The notes beneath the pieces were generated by a model that saw nothing but the letters and a program-made list of their open reading frames with translations, searched no databases and was not told the origin of the DNA. The translations under genes and the position numbers were made by a program. This document shows, one piece after another, positions 1 to 7,904 of a stretch of 14,889 nucleotides of DNA (positions are counted from its first letter, which is position 1; every line of letters begins with the position of its first letter). The stretch is from Euperipatoides rowelli (taxonomy: Eukaryota > Onychophora > Udeonychophora > Euonychophora > Peripatopsidae), in the NCBI GenBank assembly GCA_003024985.2, contig PXIH01S0038579.1; one strand, 5' to 3'.

Positions 1-732
1 CTTTATAAAAAGGATCATAATTTTCATCATTTTTATCAGTCAATGCAGTGTCTTCATTTACAAAATGCAGGTAACGAACAATTTGTAAAAATCTAACCCT
101 TGGCATAACTTCCCTTACTCCTTCCATTATTGTAAGACTGCATGAAACTTGCCACATTTTTTTTAAATTTCCCTTGATTTGTAGTAATCCTGCTGTAAAC
201 ATAGCTATAACAGCTTTTAGCTCATTACTATAATGTCAGCAAATATGATTTAGATTTATGTTTATGGGGATTAGCAGTAATAATTTATTATAATTTTCAT
301 TTGACAAACAAATAATTTCTGATAAAATTTCATCCATTGCAAATAATTGAAAATATTCAAGGTAAGATTTTTTTTCAGACATATTAAATGTTGGCCCAGG
401 TGGCGCACCTTTAAATCTTGTACCTACAGGCATTACTATTTCATTAGCCCACTCTCCATCGTTTGGAGGTAAAGCAGCTTGTGGCTGTATAGCCTGCACA
501 TCTGTGGGATCAATAGATATCCACCACTGGAAGATGCAGAGCTTCTGCTCTCAGGCGAATAATCGGAATCCAACTCCAATTCACTATCTAAATCGGAGTC
601 GAATTCATTGACCAAACTAGTGCCTGCTGCATCTTTTCTTCTATAGTGCGCCAGTGGTAGATCATCATCTGAATCATAAATTCTGAGTCGCGATAGCGGT
701 AAATTGTCATCAGACTCGCTAGAAGAAGCCAT
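1..732 (-). pseudogene. piggyBac-like transposase, N-terminal part, frameshifted and cut by the window edge
   Basis: This is the N-terminal part of a piggyBac-family (DDE_Tnp_1_7) transposase, which would cut and paste DNA at TTAA sites. Reading down from an ATG at 730-732, the first roughly 65 residues are acidic and Ser-rich (SSSESDD, DSDDDLPLAHY), typical of these proteins. A frameshift near 530 moves the reading to the frame containing WANEIVMPVGTRF, GPTFNMSEKK and YLEYFQLFAMDEI. A stop at 236-238 follows, then ELKAVIAMFTAGLLQIKG. A second shift near 160-170 leads to VMPRVRFLQIVRYLHF and a terminal YDPFYK at the left edge. The RF-x-x-I-x-x-x-LHF and YDP-x-YK motifs are family hallmarks. 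The DDE catalytic domain would lie outside the window. With at least two shifts and one stop it is a pseudogene. It reads inward from the TTAA end at 1060-1063, as expected for an intact element layout. Confidence 0.85.
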
Positions 733-932
733 CTAATCTCTATAATTAAAAAAAAAAATGACTAGAAACTGTGTAAATGTGAATATTGTTTGCTCTTTAA
801 AAATGGTGTATTAATCATGGTCTTAATAGGGTATTATTAAAAACATAAATTATATAATTTAAATACCTTTAAACTGAAAAATGTTCCACGTTCCAGTTAT
901 TAGAGATGATCATGTGTCATATAATGGTAAAT

Positions 933-1063
933 GACCAGGAACTAGTGACATCTAGTATCAGAATATTAAATTAAAAAACGAAACCGTGTTGAAACGGTGT
1001 CAGTCATAAATCATTAATTTTTTTACAGCGGTATTAAAACGGTGTTAGGAAACTATAGGTTAA
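933..1063 (-). repeat. piggyBac-like element 5' terminal region ending in TTAA, copy 1
   Basis: This segment is about 95% identical to 4157-4286, and the similarity stops exactly after TTAA (1060-1063), the target duplication used by piggyBac elements. Read on the minus strand the element begins CCTATAGTTTCCTAACACCG. It holds internal near-repeats of the type ACACCGTTTTAATA and ACACCGTTTCAACACGG, suggestive of transposase-binding subterminal repeats. The transposase ATG (732) lies about 330 bp inside this end, so 733-1059 is best read as terminal repeat plus 5' untranslated leader. Terminal status is inferred from the shared boundary and the TTAA, since the opposite end is not in the window. 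Confidence 0.7.
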
Positions 1064-1200
1064 GCCTATGGCCCCCATGGCATATATTAACTCCTTTTAC
1101 TCTATGCTAAAGCTTTACTAATCATGGATAACTCAGCAAGACAATCGACAGAGGTATGGACGGAAGAAAAGTTATTTTCTATTATCCCTGTCTGGTAATG

Positions 1201-1230
1201 AGACATGCACCCCACCCGACTCGCATGTCT
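1201..1230. repeat. 8-bp perfect inverted repeat
   Basis: AGACATGC at 1201-1208 is mirrored by GCATGTCT at 1223-1230 around a C-rich 14-base loop. It is a GC-rich island in AT-rich DNA and may be the end of a small unclassified element. No function is assigned. Confidence 0.5.
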
Positions 1231-1947
1231 GGATAACAATCTGATAAATAAAAACAATACAAAGTTATCGTAAAGAAATAAGCATTATTTAGACAAGCCA
1301 AACCAAAAATTATACTTAAAATATTCTTTATTTATATTATGTTTGACATGGGTTATAAGATTGACGTCACTCACCAACACAGTGGCAGTATCTAGCAATG
1401 CAGAGTGTAAACTATAATTGTAAACATAAACTAATGTATAATATTATTTATTTATATGAATGCCTGCCTAAATAAAATATTCCCTATTTGAGCATGATAA
1501 ATTAATATGATTTTAATATCTCCCCGCATTTCCTAATACACACACAAAAACTTAAATTTTATTAAAAATACTTTTGCCAGACCTATGGGAAACAAATGGT
1601 TGCTATGGTAAAATAACAAATCACAGGTTTAAAATTGATTTTATTATCAGTTCGGTAGCTTAAAATTGAATTAAATACTGCTTGCAGGATATTACTTGGA
1701 CGGGAATGTAGAGTATATAATACTTTGCCCAGAGGTTTCTGGTTGTGGTTCAGTGGTGGGAATGTATGTGTAATGAGAAAAGTCTTTATTGACAACGGGA
1801 TACAGACTTTTGGATGGCTTCACCAAAATCGGTATATGTTGTTAAGCTGGGCCACCTCTACTGTTTCCCCTCTGATCTGATGGTGGGACCAGATAAGGAC
1901 CAGATGATTTATTGATCTGCCAATCTTTATGCTTGCAAAATTGGCCT

Positions 1948-2000
1948 ATTTATACAATATTAGTGGGTGTGGCGATTTATACCAATATTAGTGGGTGTCA
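1948..2000 (+). repeat. 27-bp direct tandem duplication
   Basis: Two adjacent copies share ATTTATAC-AATATTAGTGGGTGT (1948-1974 and 1975-2000), differing at one internal base and at their last few bases. Probably simple replication slippage or part of a decayed transposon end. Confidence 0.6.
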
Positions 2001-2138
2001 GCAGTTTGTTGACATTGGTTAAATGGCATGTAAATAATATTTCCAGTATTCGTGAGATGTCTCAAATTTATTGGTTATTAAAATATGACATAATCCAAAT
2101 TTAGTCATGACGTTAACTATGAAATATTATATTATGGT

Positions 2139-2164
2139 ACATTTGACGCTTTGACGTCAAATGT
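2139..2164. repeat. 10-bp perfect palindrome containing TGACGTCA
   Basis: ACATTTGACG (2139-2148) and CGTCAAATGT (2155-2164) form a perfect inverted repeat with a 6-base loop. The right arm overlaps TGACGTCA, a CRE-type octamer. With no gene next to it, regulatory meaning is speculative. A further 9-bp perfect inverted repeat lies at 2200-2208 / 2216-2224. Confidence 0.45.
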
Positions 2165-2686
2165 AAAACAGTAGACATTTGCATGTACTACGGTTTTCCA
2201 TTGAGATTGAAACTAAATCTCAATCTCTAATATCTATACTAAAAATATCCTTAATTAACATTTAGCATATATGCTATGTCTATTACTAACTAAAAAATGT
2301 ATTGATTGACAATATGAATGTCAAAAATATGAAATTGTGTGTGAAATAAATTATATTTCAATAACTTGTTAAACTTGTATACCTTAATCATTAGGAACTC
2401 TGCATACTCTATTTAACAGTGAAAAAAGATTTGTTTTGTCTGTATTAAGGACTTTTAAAACTACCCCCATCCCCCCTATGTTCTAGGTACTCCATAAGCT
2501 TTATACTTCAATGGGTATCCGTATTGCTTGTGCAGCACCAACTTGTTTAATTAGGTGATCGTTATTGTTTGACAAAAATTTTAATCTTTTACTTATTTCC
2601 ATTTTGTGGAATATTGTAAGAAACAATGTATGTATATGGTTTTTTTAGCATTTTCCTTTATGGAATTTGTGAAAAGTAAAAAAAAT

Positions 2687-2761
2687 GTGATTGTATCACA
2701 TTTGTTTGATCAACTCAGGTGATTGTATCACGTTTGTTTGGTCAACTCAGGTGATTGTATC
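2687..2761 (+). repeat. 32-bp tandem array, cut off by the gap at 2762
   Basis: Units at 2687-2718 and 2719-2750, plus 11 bases of a third (2751-2761), follow the consensus GTGATTGTATCACRTTTGTT and then TGRTCAACTCAG. Units differ by one or two transitions. The array stops at the 'n'. The same unit resumes at 10574 with one base missing in phase. Confidence 0.9.
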
Positions 2762-2762
2762 N
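2762..2762. other. assembly gap
   Basis: A single undetermined base inside the 32-bp array, followed by a run of A. It most likely marks a scaffold join of unknown length, so sequence on its two sides should not be treated as contiguous. Confidence 0.7.
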
Positions 2763-2857
2763 AAAAAAAAAAAAAAAAAGCTTATCAAATATAGGGTCTC
2801 TAAACCAAAACTATTATTCCAATCTGGGTCCCGACTCAAAAAGGTTAAGAAACCCTG
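2763..2857 (-). mobile_element. hAT-like terminal fragment (candidate non-autonomous element)
   Basis: Read on the minus strand from 2857 the sequence starts CAGGGTTTCTTAACCTTTTT, followed by a GTCGGGACCC-type motif. This resembles the terminal inverted repeats of many animal hAT transposons and their MITEs (CAGGG...TCAACCTTTTTGGGTCGCGACCC style). Only one end is present because the piece is cut by the gap and starts with poly(A), so neither the partner repeat nor the 8-bp target duplication can be checked. CTTTATTA at 2858-2865 would be the adjacent target. Confidence 0.4.
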
Positions 2858-3970
2858 CTTTATTAGTTTACTGACAATATAATGTTAATCTTGATTTGAA
2901 CATAGGAAAGGAATGTTATGACCCCCTTTAGTCAGCATATACAGTGTATTTCAATTGCTTATTGTAATTTATAACTAATTATCAACAAATAAGTATGTGA
3001 AAACTCATTAATTCACCAATAGAAAACATTCTTCATAGATAAATAAAAAAACAAGTTGAAAGAAGGAAAGGGTGAATGAAATTTTATTCTTTTGATTAGT
3101 TTCTACGATTTAATATTTCTATTTATGGTTTAAATTTTTATTGAAATTATGCTATGTGGCAAACAGAATTAACATAAAACATTTGACACAAAATTAATGA
3201 TCCCAACTTGTCTTTTTGAAATGATTCTAAACTAGGCATTTAGACCATACTTCCAGGACTCAATGCATTTAATTTCTTATCTTAAAATTTAATATTTATT
3301 TTAATCATCTAATTAATTTCTAGTTAATAAATAAGTATTTAAAACCAATAAGAAATATAAAAGAACATTTATTTCTTAGATATAATTATGCCGTTTAGAA
3401 TGATAGAGAGCAGAGAGGTGATTGTGGGTTTTAAATAATATAGCTAAAATAAAAAATTCAGAGCACTTTATGTTAAACTCTAATTAAACTTTACCCAAAC
3501 CATATCAGCCCCCAACCATCACCCCCACCATAATTATCTCCCTTTTTACTTTCATGCTAGTCACTCATATTGTGCTCTCGATTTATATTGGTTCGAATCC
3601 GTTCAACTATTTGAGACAAGATAGATACAATTGTACACACACACACACACATTTATTTTTTGCATATCATTATGTGAGATGTATGAATTATGATCACTAT
3701 AGTGTTGTGTTGTTCCTGAATAAATTACTCAATTAAATGGTCCACTGTCTGTTCATGAGAAAAGAATTGTTCATTCATGGTGCCATTATCAAATTTATTC
3801 ATTATTTATTTTACATTTAGTAGTATCTTTACCCATAAGGATGCTGCTGTAGATCATGTGTTTAAGTTAGTAATAGTGTATAGTTGAAAAAAATATATAG
3901 ATAAAGAGCAACTTGAAAATACTTCACCTGAGAATGCTCTTTCATAAAGCAGACAGTTAATAAATAGTAC
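2858..3970. other. AT-rich stretch without a gene
   Basis: Nothing in any frame resembles a protein, and no splice-bounded exon was recognised. It contains an (AC)8 microsatellite and a C-rich patch around 3507-3533. Intron or intergenic DNA are equally possible. Confidence 0.6.
3635..3650 (+). repeat. (AC)8 microsatellite
   Basis: Eight perfect AC units. It accounts for a spurious His-Thr-rich frame across 3554-3736. Confidence 0.9.
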
Positions 3971-4155
3971 ATTACAAAAAAGAAAACAGAACAGTAGTAG
4001 AATAAAATAATAAATTTTTATGTAAAAATAATTACTACTTCATTATTTTTTTTTAAAAAATAAATAAATTTGAAACTATTTTATTTACAGTATATACAAT
4101 GTTTTTCTTGTATTGGTTTTTACAATCTTCTTCAAACCGGATACAACAATGATGT
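3971..4155 (+). repeat. 185-bp segment, exact copy of 7151-7335 (copy 1)
   Basis: Line-by-line comparison shows no difference from 7151-7335. This copy ends at the 'n' at 4156, while the other begins right after the 'n' at 7150. An exact repeat touching both gaps is what two overlapping contig ends look like, rather than a biological duplication in otherwise diverged DNA. It has no coding content. Confidence 0.9.
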
Positions 4156-4156
4156 N
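4156..4156. other. assembly gap
   Basis: A single undetermined base between the 185-bp segment and a piggyBac-like end that starts abruptly inside its own repeat. It marks a scaffold join. Confidence 0.7.
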
Positions 4157-4286
4157 GACCAGGAAGTAGTGACATCTAGTATCAGAATATTAAATTAAAA
4201 AACGAAACCGTATTAAACCGGTGTCAGCCATAAATCATTATTTTTTTTCAGTGATATTAAAACGGTGTTAGGAAACTGTAGGTTAA
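4157..4286 (-). repeat. piggyBac-like element 5' terminal region ending in TTAA, copy 2
   Basis: Nearly identical to 933-1063, with scattered substitutions and short indels. It also ends exactly at TTAA (4283-4286), after which the two copies have unrelated flanks. The interior of this copy is lost at the gap, so it could come from a full element or a short non-autonomous derivative. The flank beyond TTAA is a LINE endonuclease fragment, so the element appears to have inserted into an older LINE. Confidence 0.7.
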
Positions 4287-4513
4287 TAATCTCCCTCTAA
4301 CTCCTCAATCTGCCCATTAAAATCTCCCATTAACAAAATCTTAATCCCCTATTCCTAAATTTTCTTATATCTCCATCGTTTCACCTTAATATATCCAGCT
4401 AATACAATTTTTGATTCCCCACCATTACTAAACCGCACATATTCTTTACCCTTTATGACTTCTAACTCCTTCCTATCATATCCTTACCCATCTAAATCCT
4501 AGAATAGCCGCCA
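4287..4513 (-). pseudogene. LINE endonuclease (APE-type) fragment with several stops
   Basis: On the minus strand the end nearest 4287 reads ILLMGDFNGQIEELEGD. GDFN is the catalytic motif of apurinic-like endonucleases in non-LTR retrotransposons, the enzyme that nicks target DNA for reverse transcription. Upstream in the same frame are RKELEVIKGKEYVRF and ESKIVLAGYIKVKRWRY, then WRLF and DLDG, separated by stop codons (at least four across the fragment, two of them shortly before the GDFN motif). Similarity ends at the TTAA of the neighbouring piggyBac-like end, consistent with interruption by that insertion. The clade cannot be decided from about 75 residues. It is plainly non-functional. 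Confidence 0.65.
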
Positions 4514-4936
4514 AACTTGTTTTAGAAATAAATAAAATATGTTGATTTTATATTTTTACAAAACAAGTGATAATAAATACATGATGAAAACATTCACCTT
4601 AATGCTATAACTTATCCGAACTATAAATGACAATATTTCATATTAATTACATACAATGGCCTTAGTAATATTACTTCAGTTACTTCACCAAATATACATT
4701 AACCTATATGTAAGTAAAATAATTTGATAATAACTGCAAAATAATTATATGTGAATAATCCACACAATTAGCAACCTATAGCATCAGATGGCATAAAATA
4801 AAATAAATAAAACCTTAATGATAACTTTAGACAAAATATAATACTTGACATTTAAACGTCAACCTGTAGTGGTAACAATAGACAAAATTATTGTTAATTC
4901 TAGAATGGTATACAGTATATTTAAATATAAATATCA
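4514..4936. other. AT-rich stretch without a gene
   Basis: No frame, repeat or RNA structure stands out. It lies between the LINE fragment and the left copia LTR-like repeat and is presumably old host or decayed repeat DNA. Confidence 0.5.
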
Positions 4937-5014
4937 GAGTAGTCGGGTCGGAAAAGTTCTTTAATTTTGTACAATAAATATACTTAGCTGTAATCATTAA
5001 ACACCTGTATATAC
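4937..5014 (+). repeat. copia-type LTR, left copy (partial)
   Basis: Aligns to 6085-6165 with four substitutions and one 3-base deletion, starting GAGTAGTCGGGTCGG and ending TGTATATAC. The TG start seen at the right copy (TGTGGGAG at 6080) is not recognisable here, where the bases read ATATCAGAG. The repeat lies just 5' of a copia integrase in the same orientation, so it is best read as the 5' LTR or its remnant. About 80 bp is short for a copia LTR, so both copies may be truncated. Confidence 0.7.
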
Positions 5015-5060
5015 TGACAGCTTGTATTTGAACCTTGCATCAAATGCAAGCTGTCAGTAT
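5011..5060. repeat. 21-bp inverted repeat (fold-back) at the copia 5' junction
   Basis: 5011-5031 and 5040-5060 are reverse complements over 21 bases with one mismatch, around an 8-base loop (5032-5039). The right arm lies in the integrase reading frame (Cys-Lys-Leu-Ser-Val), whereas the left arm is an inverted copy joined directly to the LTR tail. This looks like an aberrant fold-back formed during reverse transcription or by later rearrangement. Confidence 0.85.
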
Positions 5061-6008
5061 CTCCTTTTCCATAAAGATCAGAACATCGCTCAACTGCAGC
5101 TTTTGAATTGTTACACCTAGATCTTTGGACCCTATCACTCCCACTAGTTTGGGGAACAATAACTACGCACTCACCATAACTGATGATTACTCCAGGTATT
5201 ACTAATGTTTTCCCCATCACTGAAAACTCTAAAGCTACTCAGCATATCATTCTATACATCGAAGAAAACATTAACCTTTTTAGAAGAAAACTACTTGCAA
5301 TCAGGACAGATGGAGGAGGATGGGAGTTTATCAATAATGATTTGGAAAACTATTTATCATCACAAGGAATTGGAGAACAGAAGACAGTAGCCTACTCTCC
5401 CTCCCAAAATGGAGTGGCAGAGAGAATGAATAGAACTCTACTAGAATCCATTAGATGTATCTTTAAGTGAAGCAAAAGTATCAAAAACATTATGGGGTAG
5501 GCCATTAGTTGTGCAGCCTACTCAAGAAATCATTTACATACCAACACTCACGGTAGAACACCTTATGAGATGTGGTACAATCGAAGACCATCTGTGAAAC
5601 ATCTTAGATCTTTTGGTGAAAGATACTTCTTTCATATACCATCTATTAAAAAAAAAAGCTAGATGACATAGCTGAGTCATGAATACTCCTTGGATATAGC
5701 AGTCAAGTTAAGGGATACTGAATTCTGAACATCAGAAACAGTACTGTAACAGTAAGCAGAAGTGTGTTCTTTACTGGAAAATTCCACACGCACAATAAAG
5801 ATCTAACACCGCCTAAAGAAACACCAATAATTTATTCTGAAACACTTGAGCATCCAATGATCATTGATACCCTTGACTCAATTAATCAAGAAGAGAAGAA
5901 TTCCGATTTAACCACATCAGAAATCAAACAATACAATCTTGAACCAACTTGTCCAAGAAGATCCAACAGATCCAACAAAGGAGTACCCAACTCAGATTCT
6001 ATGACTTG
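5044..6008 (+). pseudogene. Ty1/copia integrase remnant (gag, protease and RT missing)
   Basis: This is the integrase section of a copia-type Pol polyprotein, which inserts reverse-transcribed DNA into the genome. In order: a stretch before the core (RSEHRSTAAFELLHLDLW), NNNYALTITDDYSRYY, then after a stop and frameshift 5183-5468 with LLAIRTDGGGWEF (usually TDNGGEF) and YSPSQNGVAERMNRTLLE, the hallmark copia integrase end of the catalytic core. Further frames give ISCAAYSRNH, RTPYEMWYNRRPSVKHLRSFG and YSSQVKGY-like segments. The last open part (5764-6008) ends with RRSNRSNKGVPNS, the linker that normally precedes reverse transcriptase. The candidate catalytic D, D and E are all present but in different frames. 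RT and RNase H are absent between here and the 3' LTR, so a large deletion has occurred on top of several frameshifts. Confidence 0.85.
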
Positions 6009-6059
6009 AATAAGGACTAGTACGATTTCTCTCATGGTCTGTGAAGATCAATAAGCAAT

Positions 6060-6078
6060 TAAAAGAAAAAGGGGAAGA
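6060..6078 (+). promoter_or_regulatory. polypurine tract of the copia element
   Basis: A run of purines (AAAAGAAAAAGGGGAAGA within these positions) sits directly before the TGTGGGAG start of the right LTR-like repeat. This is the place and composition expected for the plus-strand primer of an LTR retrotransposon. Confidence 0.7.
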
Positions 6079-6079
6079 T

Positions 6080-6165
6080 TGTGGGAGTTGTCGAGTTGGA
6101 AAAGTTGTTCTTTAATTTTGTACAATAAATATACTTAGCTGTAATCATTAAATACCTGTATATAC
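6080..6165 (+). repeat. copia-type LTR, right copy
   Basis: Begins TGTGGGAGTTGTCGAG immediately after the polypurine tract and matches the left copy at 4937-5014. It carries ACAATAAATA, a possible TATA or poly(A) signal. Similarity ends at TGTATATAC, so the true 3' border (usually CA) is uncertain; CA at 6166-6167 is a candidate. Confidence 0.7.
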
Positions 6166-7149
6166 CAAAAGAGAAAATAATTTGGTGTGAAGCAGTGCAT
6201 GTGATCACCAAATAGAACAGCCAATTTTTTTTTTAAACCACATGACCAATATATAGCATCCTCCTTCTTCGACCAGATGCCATGATGAAAAGACGCAATA
6301 AGTAAATCTAATAGACATTTTTAATTGACTAGGGATATTAGCTTGTTGTGGCAGGGAATGTAGAGAGCAAGTAAATGAAATCAGAAAATGATCTATGATA
6401 GTAATTCAATCAAGAAATAATTGACAAGTAATATCTATTTTATTATTTAGTATGATATATGTGTTCATTAGTTAGCCTATTAAGATGTTTCACAGTTATA
6501 TTACAAGAAGAATCACATTTGAATAATTTTAAGTAAGCTTCAATGAAGAATAAAGATACTGATAATTAACTGTCCTATTTTAAAGCAATTAAACTGTCAC
6601 AAAGTTTTTTGACTATTAATATCAACACGTTAGGGGAAGTGTGTTTACACGAAGTAATAGCTGTTGAAGTCTTAATTCCCCAAGAAAAGTTCATGATATT
6701 TGTAATTAATGAAAGTTAATAATGGTCAAAAGAAAGGAAGTTAATTACAAGATAAAGAAAGCATTAAAGTGAAGCAATAAATGACATTCTATTTTGTTTT
6801 ACTGTATTTGTTAAAAGCTAGAAAGCTAAGTTACATATCATGAAGACATATTACAAAGTCAAGGCTAGAGAATAACAAATTTTATTCATGAAAATCAGAA
6901 AGATTAAAAAGTACATGGTGATATTAATCCAAGTTTGTGGAAAAATATTTGATGAACTGATAGTGTTTATGGTGATCTGAAAAGTCCTTCATCAACAAGG
7001 AGTTGCTATTTCCTATAGGCTATCCCCGGGCAGTTTAAGATTGTCTAACTGTTGTTTGAGACACACGCAATACAATCGCTTCAATATCTGCTCAATCCTT
7101 TATGTACGACTGGTATAATGATTTAACTGGAACACACAATATCATTTAC
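6166..7149. other. AT-rich stretch without a gene
   Basis: No protein motif or splice-bounded exon was recognised in either strand. A short less AT-rich patch at 7010-7135 has no reading frame and no match to other repeats in the window. Confidence 0.5.
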
Positions 7150-7150
7150 N
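7150..7150. other. assembly gap
   Basis: A single undetermined base directly before the second exact copy of the 185-bp segment. It marks a scaffold join. Confidence 0.7.
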
Positions 7151-7335
7151 ATTACAAAAAAGAAAACAGAACAGTAGTAGAATAAAATAATAAATTTTTA
7201 TGTAAAAATAATTACTACTTCATTATTTTTTTTTAAAAAATAAATAAATTTGAAACTATTTTATTTACAGTATATACAATGTTTTTCTTGTATTGGTTTT
7301 TACAATCTTCTTCAAACCGGATACAACAATGATGT
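7151..7335 (+). repeat. 185-bp segment, exact copy of 3971-4155 (copy 2)
   Basis: Identical to 3971-4155 throughout. Unlike copy 1 it continues on its right side into unique sequence (CCTGTCCAAG), while copy 1 continues on its left. The two therefore complement each other as overlapping contig ends. Confidence 0.9.
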
Positions 7336-7421
7336 CCTGTCCAAGATCAGCTCATAGTCCGCCATAATTCCATTTCTCTTCGGAAAAATCTATAATATAG
7401 AGATTCATAATTAGTTTAAAT

Positions 7422-7562
7422 CCCCCGGAGCCGTACGACGACAACATAAAATTCTGTCATCCCTCAGCTCCGGGGCTGCCCAGGGATCGAACCTACGATC
7501 CCCTTATATGCACAGCTCCACAATCCAGCAGCAGCCTTAACCGCTGGACCACTGCAGCTGCA
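7422..7562 (-). mobile_element. tRNA-derived SINE
   Basis: Read on the minus strand from about 7562, the head carries an RNA polymerase III box A (TGGTCCAGCGG, 7541-7551) and, 47 bases on, a box B (GGTTCGATCCC, 7483-7493), as in a tRNA gene. GCTGC near the start can pair with GCAGC after the T-loop, like an acceptor stem, but the T-stem pairs poorly, so this is a tRNA-like SINE head and not a working tRNA. The body that follows contains the arms GCTCCGGGG / CCCCGGAGC (plus-strand positions 7467-7475 and 7423-7431), a potential hairpin. The tail end is uncertain and may extend further left. No protein is encoded; such elements are copied by LINE enzymes. Confidence 0.75.
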
Positions 7563-7904
7563 CTACTTTATTAATTTTGTTTTTTTTAAAGCATTCATAC
7601 ATTTAACCTAAAGGTCAAATGTAACAGATTTTTTTATTTTTTATTTTCAAAGATTTTTATTAAAAAAAAAATATCCACTATAAAAAAATAAAAGAAATTA
7701 AAAAAAAACTTGTTATTTACAATTCAATTTTAAAATAATTGTCTTTAGCTCCTCCCTCTTAAAAGAACATTGTCCACTGTCTACACCAGGGGGAGATATT
7801 TGGCAACATCATTGTACAGTGATGAATAGAGCTTGCAATATTTAACTATAGAATAGTTACTATCTTTGCCAGCTTAAAGCTGGAAACCAAATAGCCTTTT
7901 TTGT
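7563..7904. other. AT-rich stretch between SINE and gypsy copy A
   Basis: Mostly A/T runs, then a mixed patch (7741-7890) with short inverted repeats such as CAGCTT-A-AAGCTG near 7871. This is where the integrase C-terminus and 3' LTR of gypsy copy A would be if it were complete, but no match to copy B is visible here, so the element is cut at about 7905. Confidence 0.5.

Larger units (their letters stand above)
1064..2686. other. AT-rich stretch without a recognisable gene
   Basis: No frame holds a credible protein. The longest frame (minus strand, 1583-1795) has no recognisable motif. The stretch contains several short inverted repeats (1201-1230, 2139-2164, 2200-2224), one 27-bp tandem duplication (1948-2000) and a C-run around 2464-2477. 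A 24-codon frame at 1124-1198 encodes a Trp/Glu-rich peptide ending in a possible splice donor, too short to call. The stretch could be intron, intergenic DNA or unclassified non-autonomous transposon sequence. Confidence 0.6.

Noticed and set aside
2687-2761. CRISPR-like array of 32-bp repeats
   Set aside because: The units are directly adjacent with no spacers and the window is eukaryotic, so it is a minisatellite.
2691-2882. 63-codon plus-strand frame
   Set aside because: It reads through the tandem array, an undetermined base and poly(A), across a probable scaffold gap.
3554-3736. 60-codon plus-strand frame with a His-Thr repeat
   Set aside because: The repeat comes from the AC microsatellite, and the remainder resembles no protein.
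4984-5220. 78-codon minus-strand frame
   Set aside because: It is the antisense of the copia integrase and LTR junction; the plus strand has the recognisable motifs.
6621-6715. Possible exon encoding CLHEVIAVEVLIPQEKF
   Set aside because: It is about 30 codons without good splice sites or any family I recognise; chance openness is likely.
7480-7562. An intact tRNA gene on the minus strand
   Set aside because: Box A and B are good but the T-stem pairs poorly and the sequence continues into a non-tRNA body with a hairpin, which fits a SINE head.
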